The notes: generated from the sequence alone by a model not told the origin. A stretch of DNA of 64,000 nucleotides from Methylomicrobium sp. wino1 (GCF_003932755.1 NZ_CP024202.1:4216001-4280000); one strand, 5' to 3'. Positions 44,101-54,300 are shown, counted from the first letter of the stretch. Numbers and translations are program-made.

Positions 44101-44774
44101 TATTGAGCGCTGGCGACCTCCAAGCGGTCATCCTGACTCTCGAACTGGCGCTGGTCGTGACCGCAATTCTGTTCGTCGCCGGTACGCCTATCGCCTGGTG
44201 GCTCGCAAGAACGAAATCGCGCTGGAAAGGCCCGGTCGGCGCCGTCGTCGCGTTGCCTCTGGTTTTGCCGCCTTCGGTGTTGGGCTTTTATTTGTTGCTG
44301 GCGATGGGGCCGAACGGCCCGGTCGGCCATTTGACAAACGCGCTGGGAGTCGATCCGTTGCCGTTCACGTTCGAAGGTCTGGTGTTGGCCTCGGTATTCT
44401 ATTCGCTGCCGTTCATGGTGCAACCGCTGCAAAACGCCTTCGAAGCCATCGGCGACCGGCCTCTGGAGGCGGCCGCGACATTACGCGCCTCGCCGTTGAA
44501 CGCGTTTTTTACCGTCGCGCTGCCGCTGGCCCTGCCCGGTTTCCTGACCGCCGGCGTGCTGACGTTCGCGCACACGGTCGGCGAATTCGGCGTCGTGCTG
44601 ATGATAGGCGGCAACATTCCCGGCATCACCCGGGTCGCATCGGTACAGATTTACGATCACGTCGAAGCGCTGGAATACGGCGAGGCACACAGTTTGGCTG
44701 CAGTCATGCTGATTTTTTCTTTTCTGGTGCTGCTAACTGTCTACGCCTGGCGGCCCGGCGCGAAAAAGGCTTGA
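44097..44774 (+). CDS. modB: Molybdate ABC transporter, permease
   Basis: 225 residues with five or so membrane spans and the EAA loop ([20 protein letters not shown]). ATGA overlap with modA. A longer frame from 43653 lies in modA and is not real. Confidence 0.93.
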   Translation: MILSAGDLQAVILTLELALVVTAILFVAGTPIAWWLARTKSRWKGPVGAVVALPLVLPPSVLGFYLLLAMGPNGPVGHLTNALGVDPLPFTFEGLVLASVFYSLPFMVQPLQNAFEAIGDRPLEAAATLRASPLNAFFTVALPLALPGFLTAGVLTFAHTVGEFGVVLMIGGNIPGITRVASVQIYDHVEALEYGEAHSLAAVMLIFSFLVLLTVYAWRPGAKKA

Positions 44775-44777
44775 ACG

Positions 44778-45854
44778 ATGACAAAAAAACACATCGAAGC
44801 TCGCTTTTTATTGAATTGGCCCGGCTTTTCGCTCGATATCGACCTAACTCTGCCGGGACGCGGCGTCAGCGCACTGTTCGGACAGTCCGGTTCCGGCAAG
44901 ACCACGCTACTACGATGTCTTGCCGGACTGGAGCGCGCCGGTGAAGGATTCTTATCGTTCAAAGGCGAAATCTGGCAAAACGGCAAGACTTGGCTGCCAC
45001 CGCACCGACGGCCGATCGGCTATGTTTTTCAGGAAGCGAGTTTATTTCCGCACCTGACTGTGCTGAATAATCTGCAATACGGCCAAAAAAGAATTCCCAC
45101 TGCCCGGCAGAGCGATTTCGATCCGATCATCGATCTGTTTGGTATCGGCCATTTGCTGGACCGTAAACCGGATAGGCTGTCCGGAGGCGAACGTCAGCGC
45201 GTCGGCATTGCCCGCGCGCTCGCGGTCAATCCGCGACTACTGTTAATGGACGAACCGCTCAGCGCTCTGGACTCGGCCCGAAAGCAAGAGATTTTGCCTT
45301 ATTTGGAAAAACTCCGCGATCGACTCGATATTCCTATCGTTTATGTCAGCCATTCGCCGGATGAAGTCGCCCGGCTAGCCGATTATCTGGTTGCGATGGA
45401 TAACGGCAAGGTCTTCGCTCACGGACCGCTCAAGGAAACACTGGCGCGAATCGATTTGCCGATACGTTTAGGCGAAGAAACCGGCATCGTGCTCGACGCG
45501 GTCGTCGCGGAACGCGATGCGCAGTGGCATTTGGCAAAATTGGATTTTCCCGGCGGTAGTCTGTGGACGCGGGACAAAGGCATTGCGCTCGACCGCCGCG
45601 TTCGCGTTAGGGTGTTGGCGAGGGACATCAGCCTGGCCCGGGACAATCGAGAACATTCCAGTATTCAGAATGTGCTGCCCGGTCAGGTGAAAGCCATCGC
45701 GGACGACGAACATCCCGGATTGGTCTTAGTCAGCGTCAAAGTCGGTCCGAGCGTTTTGGTTGCACGCTTGACCAAGCGCGCGGCGCATAGGCTCGATATC
45801 GAGCCAGGCCAATCGGTCTGGCTGCAAATCAAATCGGTGGCGTTGATGGAATGA
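44778..45854 (+). CDS. modC: Molybdate ABC transporter, ATPase
   Basis: 358 residues. Walker A GQSGSGKTTLLR, Q-loop FQEASLFPHLT, signature LSGGERQRVGIARAL, Walker B LLMDEPLSALD, switch His in VSHSPDE, and a C-terminal MOP-like domain. It energises ModB. Last gene of the porin-modABC operon. Confidence 0.95.
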   Translation: MTKKHIEARFLLNWPGFSLDIDLTLPGRGVSALFGQSGSGKTTLLRCLAGLERAGEGFLSFKGEIWQNGKTWLPPHRRPIGYVFQEASLFPHLTVLNNLQYGQKRIPTARQSDFDPIIDLFGIGHLLDRKPDRLSGGERQRVGIARALAVNPRLLLMDEPLSALDSARKQEILPYLEKLRDRLDIPIVYVSHSPDEVARLADYLVAMDNGKVFAHGPLKETLARIDLPIRLGEETGIVLDAVVAERDAQWHLAKLDFPGGSLWTRDKGIALDRRVRVRVLARDISLARDNREHSSIQNVLPGQVKAIADDEHPGLVLVSVKVGPSVLVARLTKRAAHRLDIEPGQSVWLQIKSVALME

Positions 45855-45893
45855 GCTTCAACGAGAGAATGGCATCGTTATGCCATCCGTTAT

Positions 45894-46538
45894 TTACTGA
45901 GTCTTATAAAAATCTTCTATTTGCTTTTCTAATTCAACACTTTTTTGGTTTAATTTGTTAATTTCTCTTTCAATTTCAACAAATCTTATTCCTTCAGGCG
46001 TTCCCTTTTCAGGTGGTGAATAATATGAACCTGCATCCAAATATTTATTCATAGCCTCTTTAATTTTTTGTAGTTCTTCAATTTTCTTCTGTAGAGGATT
46101 CTCAAAAGAAGAAATTGGATCTTTGGGCAATGCGCTTTCCCCATTTGATGTTTTAGGTTCGATAGGAACACCTTGTAATAACGACAACCTTTCAGACTTC
46201 AAATGATCAATTCTCATTAAAACCGAATTTAGGTGCGAAGTGATAGCAGCTAATTTAATCTGCTTTCTTTGATCCTCACTCGATATTTGTAATAACTTCC
46301 TGGTTTCTTCAAGTTCTTTTTTTTGTAATTCATAGGTTTTTGCTATCAGAAAAAAAGCAAAAGCAGCTATAAAAGGATTAAGGATTCCGCCAACATAATC
46401 ACCGAATGCGCCCCAAACCTCATTTTTATCCGATAACTGACCGTTGAAAATATAAAAATAAAGCACAAAAACTATAACAGTAATTACGATAAGAACTAAC
46501 GTGAGCCATTTTGTAATATTGTTTGTATCGTTGTGCAT
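45894..46538 (-). CDS. Membrane protein of the putative phage abortive infection (putAbiC-like) type
   Basis: 214 residues. Two N-terminal membrane spans (about 12-32 and 50-68) flank VWGAFGDYVGGILNPFIA, the motif I associate with the putAbiC family. A long coiled coil follows (LQKKELEETRKLLQ; later INKLNQKSVELEKQI). Function in phage defence is annotated, not proven. AT-rich against its GC-richer mod neighbours, and next to a dispersed repeat, so likely acquired. Confidence 0.65.
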   Translation of the reverse strand: MHNDTNNITKWLTLVLIVITVIVFVLYFYIFNGQLSDKNEVWGAFGDYVGGILNPFIAAFAFFLIAKTYELQKKELEETRKLLQISSEDQRKQIKLAAITSHLNSVLMRIDHLKSERLSLLQGVPIEPKTSNGESALPKDPISSFENPLQKKIEELQKIKEAMNKYLDAGSYYSPPEKGTPEGIRFVEIEREINKLNQKSVELEKQIEDFYKTQ

Positions 46539-46591
46539 TTATTAGCCTGATTACTTAGAACTTTGAGACAATTTGATTTGGTTCAAGTCAC

Positions 46592-46855
46592 CCTCCCCTA
46601 GGTCCCGTTAGGCCGCGCCGAGCACAGGCGATTTTGCCGAGAGCAGCCCGCTAGGGGAGCGGCAGGGATGCCGCTCGTTTTCGGAGGGCTAGGGATAGCC
46701 CTTCCGAAAACCCTCGGTAAAATCGTCAGCGCGCAGGATGCAGCGGCCTCCGGGTGTCTTTTCTTTTGGTTACTTTTCTTTGGACAAGCAAAGAAAAGTA
46801 TCGCGGTTGTCGGTCCGCGAACCGACTCCACATAAACGTCGCGATAGCGACACAA
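46592..46855. repeat. Family D dispersed repeat, copy 1
   Basis: About 264 bp: CCCGTTAGGCCGCGCCGAGC, a GCGGCAGGGATGCCGC hairpin, CTTCCGAAAACCCTCGG, a CTTTTCTTTTGGTTACTTTT segment, and a TCGCGATAGCGA end. A longer copy lies at 56072-56405. Reading frames within it are not real genes. Confidence 0.8.
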
Positions 46856-46918
46856 TCTCTTTGCCTAAGAATCAGAAATTTTCGTGAGTTTCGTGTTTTT
46901 CGTGGACGACTGATCGCT

Positions 46919-47722
46919 TTAACGCTTTTTCAACGCCTGTTTCGCCTGGTCCCACAACGCATCGAGCTCGGCTAGATTACAATCTCTCAAATCGCGCCCG
47001 GACTCTTGAACATGCCTTTCGATATATTGAAATCGCGACGAAAACTTTTTCGTGCTTTCGCGGAGCGCGATCTCGGGATTGACTTTCAGATGCCGGGCCA
47101 GATTGACCGCGACCAGTAATAGATCGCCTACCTCTTCCTGTATGTGCGCTTGATCGCCCGACTCCCACGCCTCCCTCACTTCCTCTAATTCTTCGGTAAC
47201 TTTATCGAACACCGGCAAGACTTCGGGCCAATCGAAACCATGACTCGCGGCGCGGTTTTGGATTTTTTCGCATTGCACCAAGGCCGGCAGATTCCCCGGG
47301 ACGCCATCGAGCACGCTGTCCGGCAATTCGTCGGAGCGTTTCGACTGGCGCTCTTCAAGCTTGGCTTGCTCCCAAGCCTGTTTGCGCTCCTCGTCGCTGT
47401 GATAAACCGCATCGCCGAACACATGCGGATGACGCCGAACCAACTTTTCGGCGATACCACCCGCGACTTGCTCGAAGTCGAACAAACCGCGCTCTTCGGC
47501 GATACGCGAATGAAAAACGACTTGCAATAACAAATCGCCTAGCTCCAGGCGCAAGTCTTCCAAATCGCCGCGCTCGATCGCGTCGGCGACTTCATAAGCC
47601 TCCTCGATCGTGTACGGTATCAAGCTATAGAAATCCTGCTCGATATCCCAGGCACAGCCGCCGTCCGGCGAGCGTAGCCGCGCCATGATACCAAGCAGTT
47701 TTTCGGTATTGCTTAGACTCAA
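46919..47722 (-). CDS. mazG: Nucleoside triphosphate pyrophosphohydrolase MazG
   Basis: 267 residues. Two MazG domains with EExxE..ExxD motifs (YTIEEAYEVADAIERGDLED, LELGDLLLQVVF; EELEEVREAWESGD, EEVGDLLLVAVNLA). Matches E. coli MazG in the N-terminus (MARLRSPDGGCAWDIEQ). It hydrolyses NTPs and (p)ppGpp-related nucleotides. Start TTG 47722 overlaps the kinase stop (TTGA); the frame can be opened further upstream, but only within the kinase gene. Confidence 0.92.
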   Translation of the reverse strand: MSLSNTEKLLGIMARLRSPDGGCAWDIEQDFYSLIPYTIEEAYEVADAIERGDLEDLRLELGDLLLQVVFHSRIAEERGLFDFEQVAGGIAEKLVRRHPHVFGDAVYHSDEERKQAWEQAKLEERQSKRSDELPDSVLDGVPGNLPALVQCEKIQNRAASHGFDWPEVLPVFDKVTEELEEVREAWESGDQAHIQEEVGDLLLVAVNLARHLKVNPEIALRESTKKFSSRFQYIERHVQESGRDLRDCNLAELDALWDQAKQALKKR

Positions 47723-48651
47723 AACGCAGCCCCGAAATTCTCGCGGTAACGCTCCTTGAAACTGTCGATGTCGAAGCTGTGATTTTGCGTACCGTGATGT
47801 TCGATCTTGATTGAACCCATCAACGAAGCGATTCTGCCGGTAGCCGGCCAACCCAAATCGTTGATCAAACCATATAAGAGCCCAGCCCGGTAGGCATCGC
47901 CGCAACCGGTCGGATCGACGACAGCGGCAGGCTTAACCGGCGGAATCTCGATACACTCCCCACCGGTATAAATTTTCGAACCGTTGCCGCCCAAGGTAAC
48001 GATCAGCGCCTCGACTTTATCGGCCATTTCATCCAAGGACAAACCTGTGCGCTGCTGCATCATTTCGGATTCGTAGTCGTTCAGTGTGACCCAAGTCGCT
48101 TGCTCCAAAAACTTCAGTAATTCATCGCCGTCGAACATCGGCATGCCTTGGCCCGGATCGAAGATGAAAGGGATGTTTTGCTCGGCGAATTGTTCGGCAT
48201 GTTGCTGCATGCCTTCCTTGCCGTCCGGAGAGACGATACCGATACTGATCGAACCGTCGGTCGGTACCGAATTCAAATGCGAGAAATTCATCGCGCCCGG
48301 ATGGAAAGCCGTGATTTGATTGTCTTCCTGATCGGTCGTGATATAGGCTTGACCGGTATAATTGTCGTCGAGGATACGAATATAGTCGCTTGACAAACCG
48401 CATTGCGACAACCATTGCGAGTAGGGCTCGAAATCGTGCCCAACCGTCGCCATGATCAAAGGATCTTCACCGAGCAAGTTGAGGTTATAGGCGATATTAC
48501 CGGCACAACCGCCATATTCGCGGCGCATGACCGGCACCAAAAACGAAACATTAAGGATGTGGACTTTTTCCGGCAGTATATGATTCCTGAACTTATCATG
48601 AAAGACCATGATGGTATCGTATGCCATCGAACCACAGATTAATGCACTCAT
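47719..48651 (-). CDS. PfkB-family carbohydrate/nucleoside kinase
   Basis: About 310 residues. N-terminal ALICGSMAYDTIMVF, YGGCAGNIAYNLNLLGE and the C-terminal PfkB signature DPTGCGDAYRAGLLYG with the catalytic Asp. Closest in feel to adenosine kinase-like PfkB proteins, but the substrate is open. ATG 48651; the stop overlaps mazG. Confidence 0.87.
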   Translation of the reverse strand: MSALICGSMAYDTIMVFHDKFRNHILPEKVHILNVSFLVPVMRREYGGCAGNIAYNLNLLGEDPLIMATVGHDFEPYSQWLSQCGLSSDYIRILDDNYTGQAYITTDQEDNQITAFHPGAMNFSHLNSVPTDGSISIGIVSPDGKEGMQQHAEQFAEQNIPFIFDPGQGMPMFDGDELLKFLEQATWVTLNDYESEMMQQRTGLSLDEMADKVEALIVTLGGNGSKIYTGGECIEIPPVKPAAVVDPTGCGDAYRAGLLYGLINDLGWPATGRIASLMGSIKIEHHGTQNHSFDIDSFKERYRENFGAAF

Positions 48652-48659
48652 TGTTTCTC

Positions 48660-49022
48660 CTAAAAAAATAAAATCAATATCCAGGTAATCGCCGCCCAAA
48701 CCAAGGAAAGCATGACAGCGGCCGAACCGATGTCCTTGGCCCGGCCGGACAGTTCATGATGCTCGAAACCGACCCGGTCCACGACCGCCTCGACCGCCGA
48801 ATTCAGCAGTTCCACCAATAAAACCAGAACCATGCTGCCGATAAGCAGCAATTTCTCGATGTTTGTCTCGCCGAGCCAAACGGCCAACGGCGTCGTTACT
48901 ATAAACAACCAAACCTCTTGCCTAAACGCCTCTTCATGAGACCAAGTGGCCTTAAAGCCCGACAGCGAAAAGAAAAAAGCGTTTACGATGCGTTTAAAAC
49001 CTTTTGCGTTTTGATTTGCCAT
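48660..49022 (-). CDS. dgkA: Diacylglycerol kinase
   Basis: About 120 residues, three membrane spans. EEAFRQEVWLFI, ELLNSAVEAVVDRV and HELSGRAKDIGSAAV are family motifs. It phosphorylates diacylglycerol for lipid recycling. Nine bases upstream of the kinase gene, so dgkA, the kinase and mazG are one operon. Confidence 0.94.
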   Translation of the reverse strand: MANQNAKGFKRIVNAFFFSLSGFKATWSHEEAFRQEVWLFIVTTPLAVWLGETNIEKLLLIGSMVLVLLVELLNSAVEAVVDRVGFEHHELSGRAKDIGSAAVMLSLVWAAITWILILFF

Positions 49023-49224
49023 AGTTTGATACAAGTTTCGGTAGATTAAAACGCCAGATTACACAAGCCTTTTGTCATTTTAATTACAATCATTTTACAG
49101 CGTCTTAATAAGCTTAGTAATTTTTATAAGACCTTGTTTATTAATGACATTATATAATGATCAATACTTGTTCGATTTATAAAAACGCCTGCAAAGTCAA
49201 ATTGTTGAGAACCTTCTCAAGACG

Positions 49225-49259
49225 CTATCCACAGAGTTATCCACAGATTTTGTGGATAA
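49225..49259. promoter_or_regulatory. Cluster of three DnaA-box-like 9-mers
   Basis: CTATCCACA (49225), TTATCCACA (49237) and TGTGGATAA (49251, inverted) within 35 bases. Two are perfect boxes. An AT-rich tract precedes them (49081-49160). The 500-bp gap 49023-49520 has no gene, only this cluster and a hairpin repeat. Confidence 0.6.
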
Positions 49260-49338
49260 TTGACAAGCAGACGTATCACTTACAAGCAAAGTACCGGCCA
49301 ACTCACATCCCTTATTTCCCAAGTTGCTATTCAAGTAT

Positions 49339-49422
49339 GTAGCCCGTATGCAGCTTAGCGAAATACGGGAATGGCGTGGCCCCGAGCTTCCCGGATTGCG
49401 CTTCGCTCCATCCGGGCTACGC
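49339..49422. repeat. Hairpin repeat between dgkA and gcvH
   Basis: GTAGCCCGTATG at the left and ATCCGGGCTAC at the right, with GCGCTTCGCTCC between. This is a common type of dispersed hairpin in gammaproteobacteria. Confidence 0.6.
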
Positions 49423-49520
49423 TAATTGGACCCGCCGGAAGCGGTAGCGATTTAGCAGCGGTGATCTGTGCTTAGCTTGAGCGTATGCCCCCCCATAACG
49501 CGCCAAACAACGCTTTCGGC

Positions 49521-49904
49521 TTATTCGGCAATCAATTGACCGTAGGCCGAGGCATCCAGCAAGGCATCCAATTCTGCCGGATTGTCGGCCTTCACGCAAA
49601 ATAGCCAAGCCTCATAAGCATCGTCGTTGACCTGCTCGGGCGCATCCGATATGTCCTCGTTGACCGAAACGACTTCCCCTGACACGGGGCTGAATAAATC
49701 CGAAGCGGTTTTGACCGATTCGATGACCGCGCATTGCTCGCCCGCTTTCACGACACGCCCGACTTTAGGCAGCTCGATAAAAACTAAATCGCCGAGTTCG
49801 GCTTGCGCGAATTCGGTAATACCGACGCGCACCACATTGTCGTTTTCCAGTTTTGCCCATTCATGGGTTTTTGCATACTTTAAATTTTTCGGCAAATCGC
49901 TCAT
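49521..49904 (-). CDS. gcvH: Glycine cleavage system H protein
   Basis: 127 residues. Lipoyl Lys in IESVKTASD; YAKTHEWAKLENDNVVRVGI and LGDLVFIELPKVG are family motifs. It carries the aminomethyl group between P, T and L proteins. Those partners are not in the window. ATG 49904 with a GGAG upstream. Confidence 0.95.
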   Translation of the reverse strand: MSDLPKNLKYAKTHEWAKLENDNVVRVGITEFAQAELGDLVFIELPKVGRVVKAGEQCAVIESVKTASDLFSPVSGEVVSVNEDISDAPEQVNDDAYEAWLFCVKADNPAELDALLDASAYGQLIAE

Positions 49905-50019
49905 CGATACTCCTCCGTTCAAAAATGCCTAACAGCGCAAACCGTAAAGAATAACGCGATCCATTATAAAAACAACAAATAATTTCGGTTACGCCCCTTC
50001 CGGCCCTTATAATTTGGTT

Positions 50020-51108
50020 ATGCCGTACATGAAATTCTCCTTTATTAACTTCGCCAGTCGCCCTATAACCTTGTTAGGCGAATTGAAATGGCCGACTTTG
50101 ATTAGCCTAGCGCTTACACTAAGCGCTAATGGCATTGCCTTTGCGGCGACTCAAGACAAAGAAACAGCTCTCGTTCGAACCGAAACCGATGTTGACGACT
50201 ACGGGGATGAAGGCACTCTGAACATAGACTCGGCCGCTCAAATTCGCTCCGGCCTGAAAACAATGAAACTCGAACCTTATCGGTATCGTCCGGAACTGAC
50301 CGCGTACGGTAATGTCGTTGCGTTACAACCGCTGCTGGATTTGAGAAACCGTTACCTCGCCGCACTCAGCGGGCATGAGAGCGCCAAGTCTCGACTGACG
50401 TTGGCTCAACAATCAATCGACCGAACTCGGCTTTTACACCGCGGCGGCGCCGTTTCCGGGCGCAGTCTTCAAGAACAACAGTCGCAATGGCAGTCGGAAC
50501 AAGCGATAACTCAAGGCAGTCGCCTACAAATCGAAACCGTTCGCAATGAGGCGCTACTCAATTGGGGCCAAGCGATTGCCGAATTGTTTCTTGATGCCAA
50601 TACCGACACCCTGCGCCCCTATCTTTCCGGGCAGAAAAATTTATTGCATATCTCGTTACCGCCTAATAATAAACCGGTCGATACGCTCGACGAAATCCGG
50701 GTCTCGCGCTATGGCGACCGAAACCGAACCGAACCGGCGCGCTTTATATCGCCTGCACCGCAAACAGACCCGCTGACCCAAGGCGAAAGTTATTTTTTCG
50801 AAACCGAACACGGCGGCATTCGAACCGGTATGCGCATTGCCGCCTTCATCCCATTACGCGAAAACGCCCAAGTCGGCGTGTTAATTCCGGCATCATCCGT
50901 CATTCGCCATCTCGGTCAAGCTTTGGTTTACGTCAAAACAGCCCCGGAACATTTTCAGCGACTGACCATTACCGAGCTTATCGACACGGGTGCCGGCTAT
51001 TTCGTCACGGACGGTTTGCATGCGAGTCAGGAATTGGTCGTAAGCGGCGCGCAAATGCTGCTTTCGGAGGAATTCAAAAGCCAAATTCCCGATGAAGATG
51101 ATGATTGA
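50020..51108 (+). CDS. RND efflux periplasmic adaptor (membrane fusion protein)
   Basis: About 362 residues. N-terminal hydrophobic export segment, coiled-coil hairpin (NRYLAALSGHESAKSRLTLA, RTRLLHRGGAVSGRSLQEQQ), and barrel parts with VLIPASSVI. It should link the RND pump to an outer-membrane channel. The gene for such a channel is not nearby. Start uncertain: ATG at 50020 or 50029. Confidence 0.8.
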   Translation: MPYMKFSFINFASRPITLLGELKWPTLISLALTLSANGIAFAATQDKETALVRTETDVDDYGDEGTLNIDSAAQIRSGLKTMKLEPYRYRPELTAYGNVVALQPLLDLRNRYLAALSGHESAKSRLTLAQQSIDRTRLLHRGGAVSGRSLQEQQSQWQSEQAITQGSRLQIETVRNEALLNWGQAIAELFLDANTDTLRPYLSGQKNLLHISLPPNNKPVDTLDEIRVSRYGDRNRTEPARFISPAPQTDPLTQGESYFFETEHGGIRTGMRIAAFIPLRENAQVGVLIPASSVIRHLGQALVYVKTAPEHFQRLTITELIDTGAGYFVTDGLHASQELVVSGAQMLLSEEFKSQIPDEDDD

Positions 51109-51149
51109 TTTGCCGAACACCGAAACGCAGGGCGGCGCAAAATCTGTTT

Positions 51150-51379
51150 TATACCTTTCGCACTTCAAATTTCGGCAGTGCCTAAGGAGGCACCGGGGTG
51201 CTTGGCAAAGGCTTTGCCAGCATGGATGCTGGCATAGAGCCTACATGGACGTATTCACCCAGCACCTAAATTCCATAGTCCATTGGCTATGGTTAACTAT
51301 CTTGGATAATTTAGGTGCTGGGTTCACGGCGTCCTTTGACGGGCCCCTGGTGCCGAATTTTGATCTACGATGGGTTATA
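51150..51379. repeat. 160-bp repeat (family B) interrupted by a 65-bp element, between adaptor and pump
   Basis: TATACCTTTCGCACTTCAAA at the left; the right end is the GCCGAATTTTGATCTACGAT type and reaches the ATG region of the pump gene. Without the 65-bp insert and one TTCA it matches 348-507. Confidence 0.85.
51258..51322. mobile_element. 65-bp palindromic insertion element, copy A3
   Basis: CCCAGCACCTAAATT at the left, AATTTAGGTGCTGGG at the right: a perfect 15-bp inverted repeat. Direct repeats TTCA at 51254-51257 and 51323-51326. The empty site is seen at 348-507. Confidence 0.88.
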
Positions 51380-51381
51380 AA

Positions 51382-54300
51382 ATGCTGAGCGCCTTAATCC
51401 GCTTTGCGATCCGTCAACATGGCATCGTGATCGTCTCGGCATTAGTGCTATTTGTCTACGGCTTTTATCGTTTCGCCGTGGCAGGACTCGACATTTTTCC
51501 GGAATTTTCGCCGAAGCAAGTCGTCATCCAAACCGAAGCGCCCGGCTATTCCGCCGAGCAGGTCGAAACGCTCGTTACGAAAGCGATTGAAAGCTCAATC
51601 TCGGGCCTAATCGGTTTAAAAACGGTCCGCTCGGAATCGATACAGGGCTTATCGGTCGTGACCGCGCTTTTTGAAGAAAGCAGCGATATCCACCGTAATC
51701 GGCAAATGGTCGGCGAACGCCTGGCCGGTATCGCCAATCGCCTGCCGCAAGGCATCGGCCCGCCTCTGGCAGTCCCCTTGTCTTCGTCATCGGCAACGGT
51801 TTTGACGATCGGTCTGCATTCGGATCGGCAGGATTTAATGGCCCTGAGAAGCCTTGCCGATTGGACGATCGTGCCGCGATTAATGGCGGTCCCAGGCGTT
51901 GCCGATGTCAATATATTCGGCGGTGAAATTCGGCAATTGCAAATTCAAGTCGACTCCGCCCGTTTGCAGCGCTTCGGCTTGGCACTCGATGAAGTCGTTC
52001 AAGCCGCCTCGGAATCGACGAACCTTCAAGGGGGAGGTTTCATCGAAACCGACAATCAGCGTTTTAGCATCAAGCTTTCCGGCCAAAATCTCAGCCCGAA
52101 ACGACTGCAAGACATTATTGTTAGGCATACTCAAGGCCGAAGTGTCACGCTCGGGGATGTCGCCGATATTCGCTATGGGCCGGAACCGCCGATCGGCGCC
52201 GCACAAATCATGGGCCATCCGGGTATCGTCATGATGGTCATCGGCCAATACGGCGCCAATACGCTCACCGTTTCGAGACAGGTCGAAAAAGCCTTGAGCG
52301 AATTCAATACCCTATTCGCCAAGCAAGCGATCGATTTTTATCCGAACTTATTCCGTCCCGCCGATTACATCGAAACCTCGTTGCATAACTTATCGGGACA
52401 TTTATTAATCGGCGGCTTATGCGTGTTGATCGTGCTGTATCTATTTTTATTCGAAATGCGGACCGCCTTCATCGCCGCGACGGCAATACCGGTATCGCTG
52501 ATTGCCGCTGTTCTAGTGCTGCTCGGATTCGGCGTCAATTTGAATATCATGGTCTTAGGCGGACTTGCCATTGCGCTCGGCGAAGTCGTCGACGATGCGA
52601 TCATCGATACCGAAAATATCTTTCGTCGGCTGCGTGAAAATCGGCTTTCGGCAGCACCGCGCCCGGTTTCCGAAGTCATCTACTCCGCCTCGATGGAAGT
52701 CAGAGGCTCGGTGGTCTATGCCAGCTTTATCGTCGCACTGGTTTTCGTGCCGCTGTTGTCCTTAACCGGTGTTGCCGGACGCCTGTTTTCGCCCTTGGGC
52801 ATATCCTATATTCTTGCGATACTGATGTCGCTAGTCGCGGCATTAACGCTGACTCCGGCGCTGTGCTTCCTGTTATTGAGCAAATCCCACACAACCGATA
52901 AAGAACCGCCATTGATCCGATTCTTAAAACCGGTTTACCGGCGTTGGCTTGGCTTCGTTAGTCGGCATTTTAAACTGGCAATATCTGCTGCCGTACTGAT
53001 CTGTGTCGCCGGCCTGGCCGCATTGTTTTTCACGAACAGCCGATTTCTACCGCCGCTACGTGAAGGTCATTATATCGTGCATACCAGTAGTATTCCCGGC
53101 ACGGCGCTGAAGGAATCGATCCGAATCGGTACGAAAATCACCGAGCAATTTTTACAAATTCCGGGCGTCGTTTCAGTTTCGCAATGGGCAGGGCGCGCGG
53201 AGCGCGGAGCCGATACCTACGGCAGTCATTACAGCGAATACGAAGTCCGCCTGGCGTCGATGTCCGGTCCGGAACAACAACAAGTCTTGAACCGAATGCG
53301 CGAGACTTTGGACGGAGTTCCGGGCATCGTGTTTGAAGCCAATACCTTTTTGACCGAACGGGTCGACGAAACCATCTCCGGCTACACGTCGCCCCTTGTG
53401 GTCAATGTTTACGGCAATGATTTGGGCGCTCTCGACACTAAAGCAGAGGAAATCGCACAACTATTTCGATCGATTCCGGGTGCGGCCGATGTAACGGTCC
53501 GTTCGCCGCCCGGCACACCGATACTCGAAATCCGGTTGCAATCGGACAAACTGGCCTTTTGGGGCCTGCGTCCGGCACACGTGATGAGCACCGTGCAAAG
53601 CGCCTATGAGGGCCGCATCATCGGCAAACACCTCGAAGGCAACCGCATTGACAACATAGCCGTTACCCTCGATGTCAATGTCCGCAATAAGCTCGAAGCG
53701 CTCGAAAAACTATCGATCCGCGCCCCGGACGGCACGCTCGTGACTCTCGGGCAAATCGCCGATATCGAGCAAAGCTCCGGGCGATACAATATCCTGCATG
53801 AAGGAGCAGAAAGGCGACAAACCGTTACCGCAAATATTATCGACCGGGATTACGAATCGTTCGTCGCCGAATTGAAGCAAAGAGTATTCGACGAAATCCA
53901 TTTTCCGGCCGATATGTATCCGGAATTTACCGGCGCCGCGATTGAACAAGCCGAGGCGCGCCGAGAATTGATCTTGCATTCGCTGTTGGCCGGTGCGGGC
54001 GTATTGATGCTAATCCACATTGCGATCGGCAGCTTTCGTCACACAGTATTGACACTCGTGAATCTGCCGTTTTCGTTGATTGGCGGTGTTGCGGCGGTAT
54101 TCTTGACCGGCGCGACACTATCGGTGGGTTCGGTGGTCGGTTTCATCACGCTGTTCGGCATCACCGTACGGAACAGCATTATGTTGATCGCCCATTACCG
54201 GCATCTAGTGCGAACCGACGACAAAGGCTGGGATTTCCCAACGGCCATGCAAGGTGCGGAAGAGCGTCTGCCGTCGATTCTAATGACCGCATTGGTCACC

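Noticed and set aside
46598-46855. Small frame with a KKRHPEAA-type sequence, also at 56059-56403
   Set aside because: Lies in repeat family D and matches spurious proteins typical of that repeat.
49023-49520. Chromosomal origin of replication
   Set aside because: Only three boxes and none of the usual origin neighbours (dnaA, dnaN, mnmG); kept only as a DnaA-box cluster.
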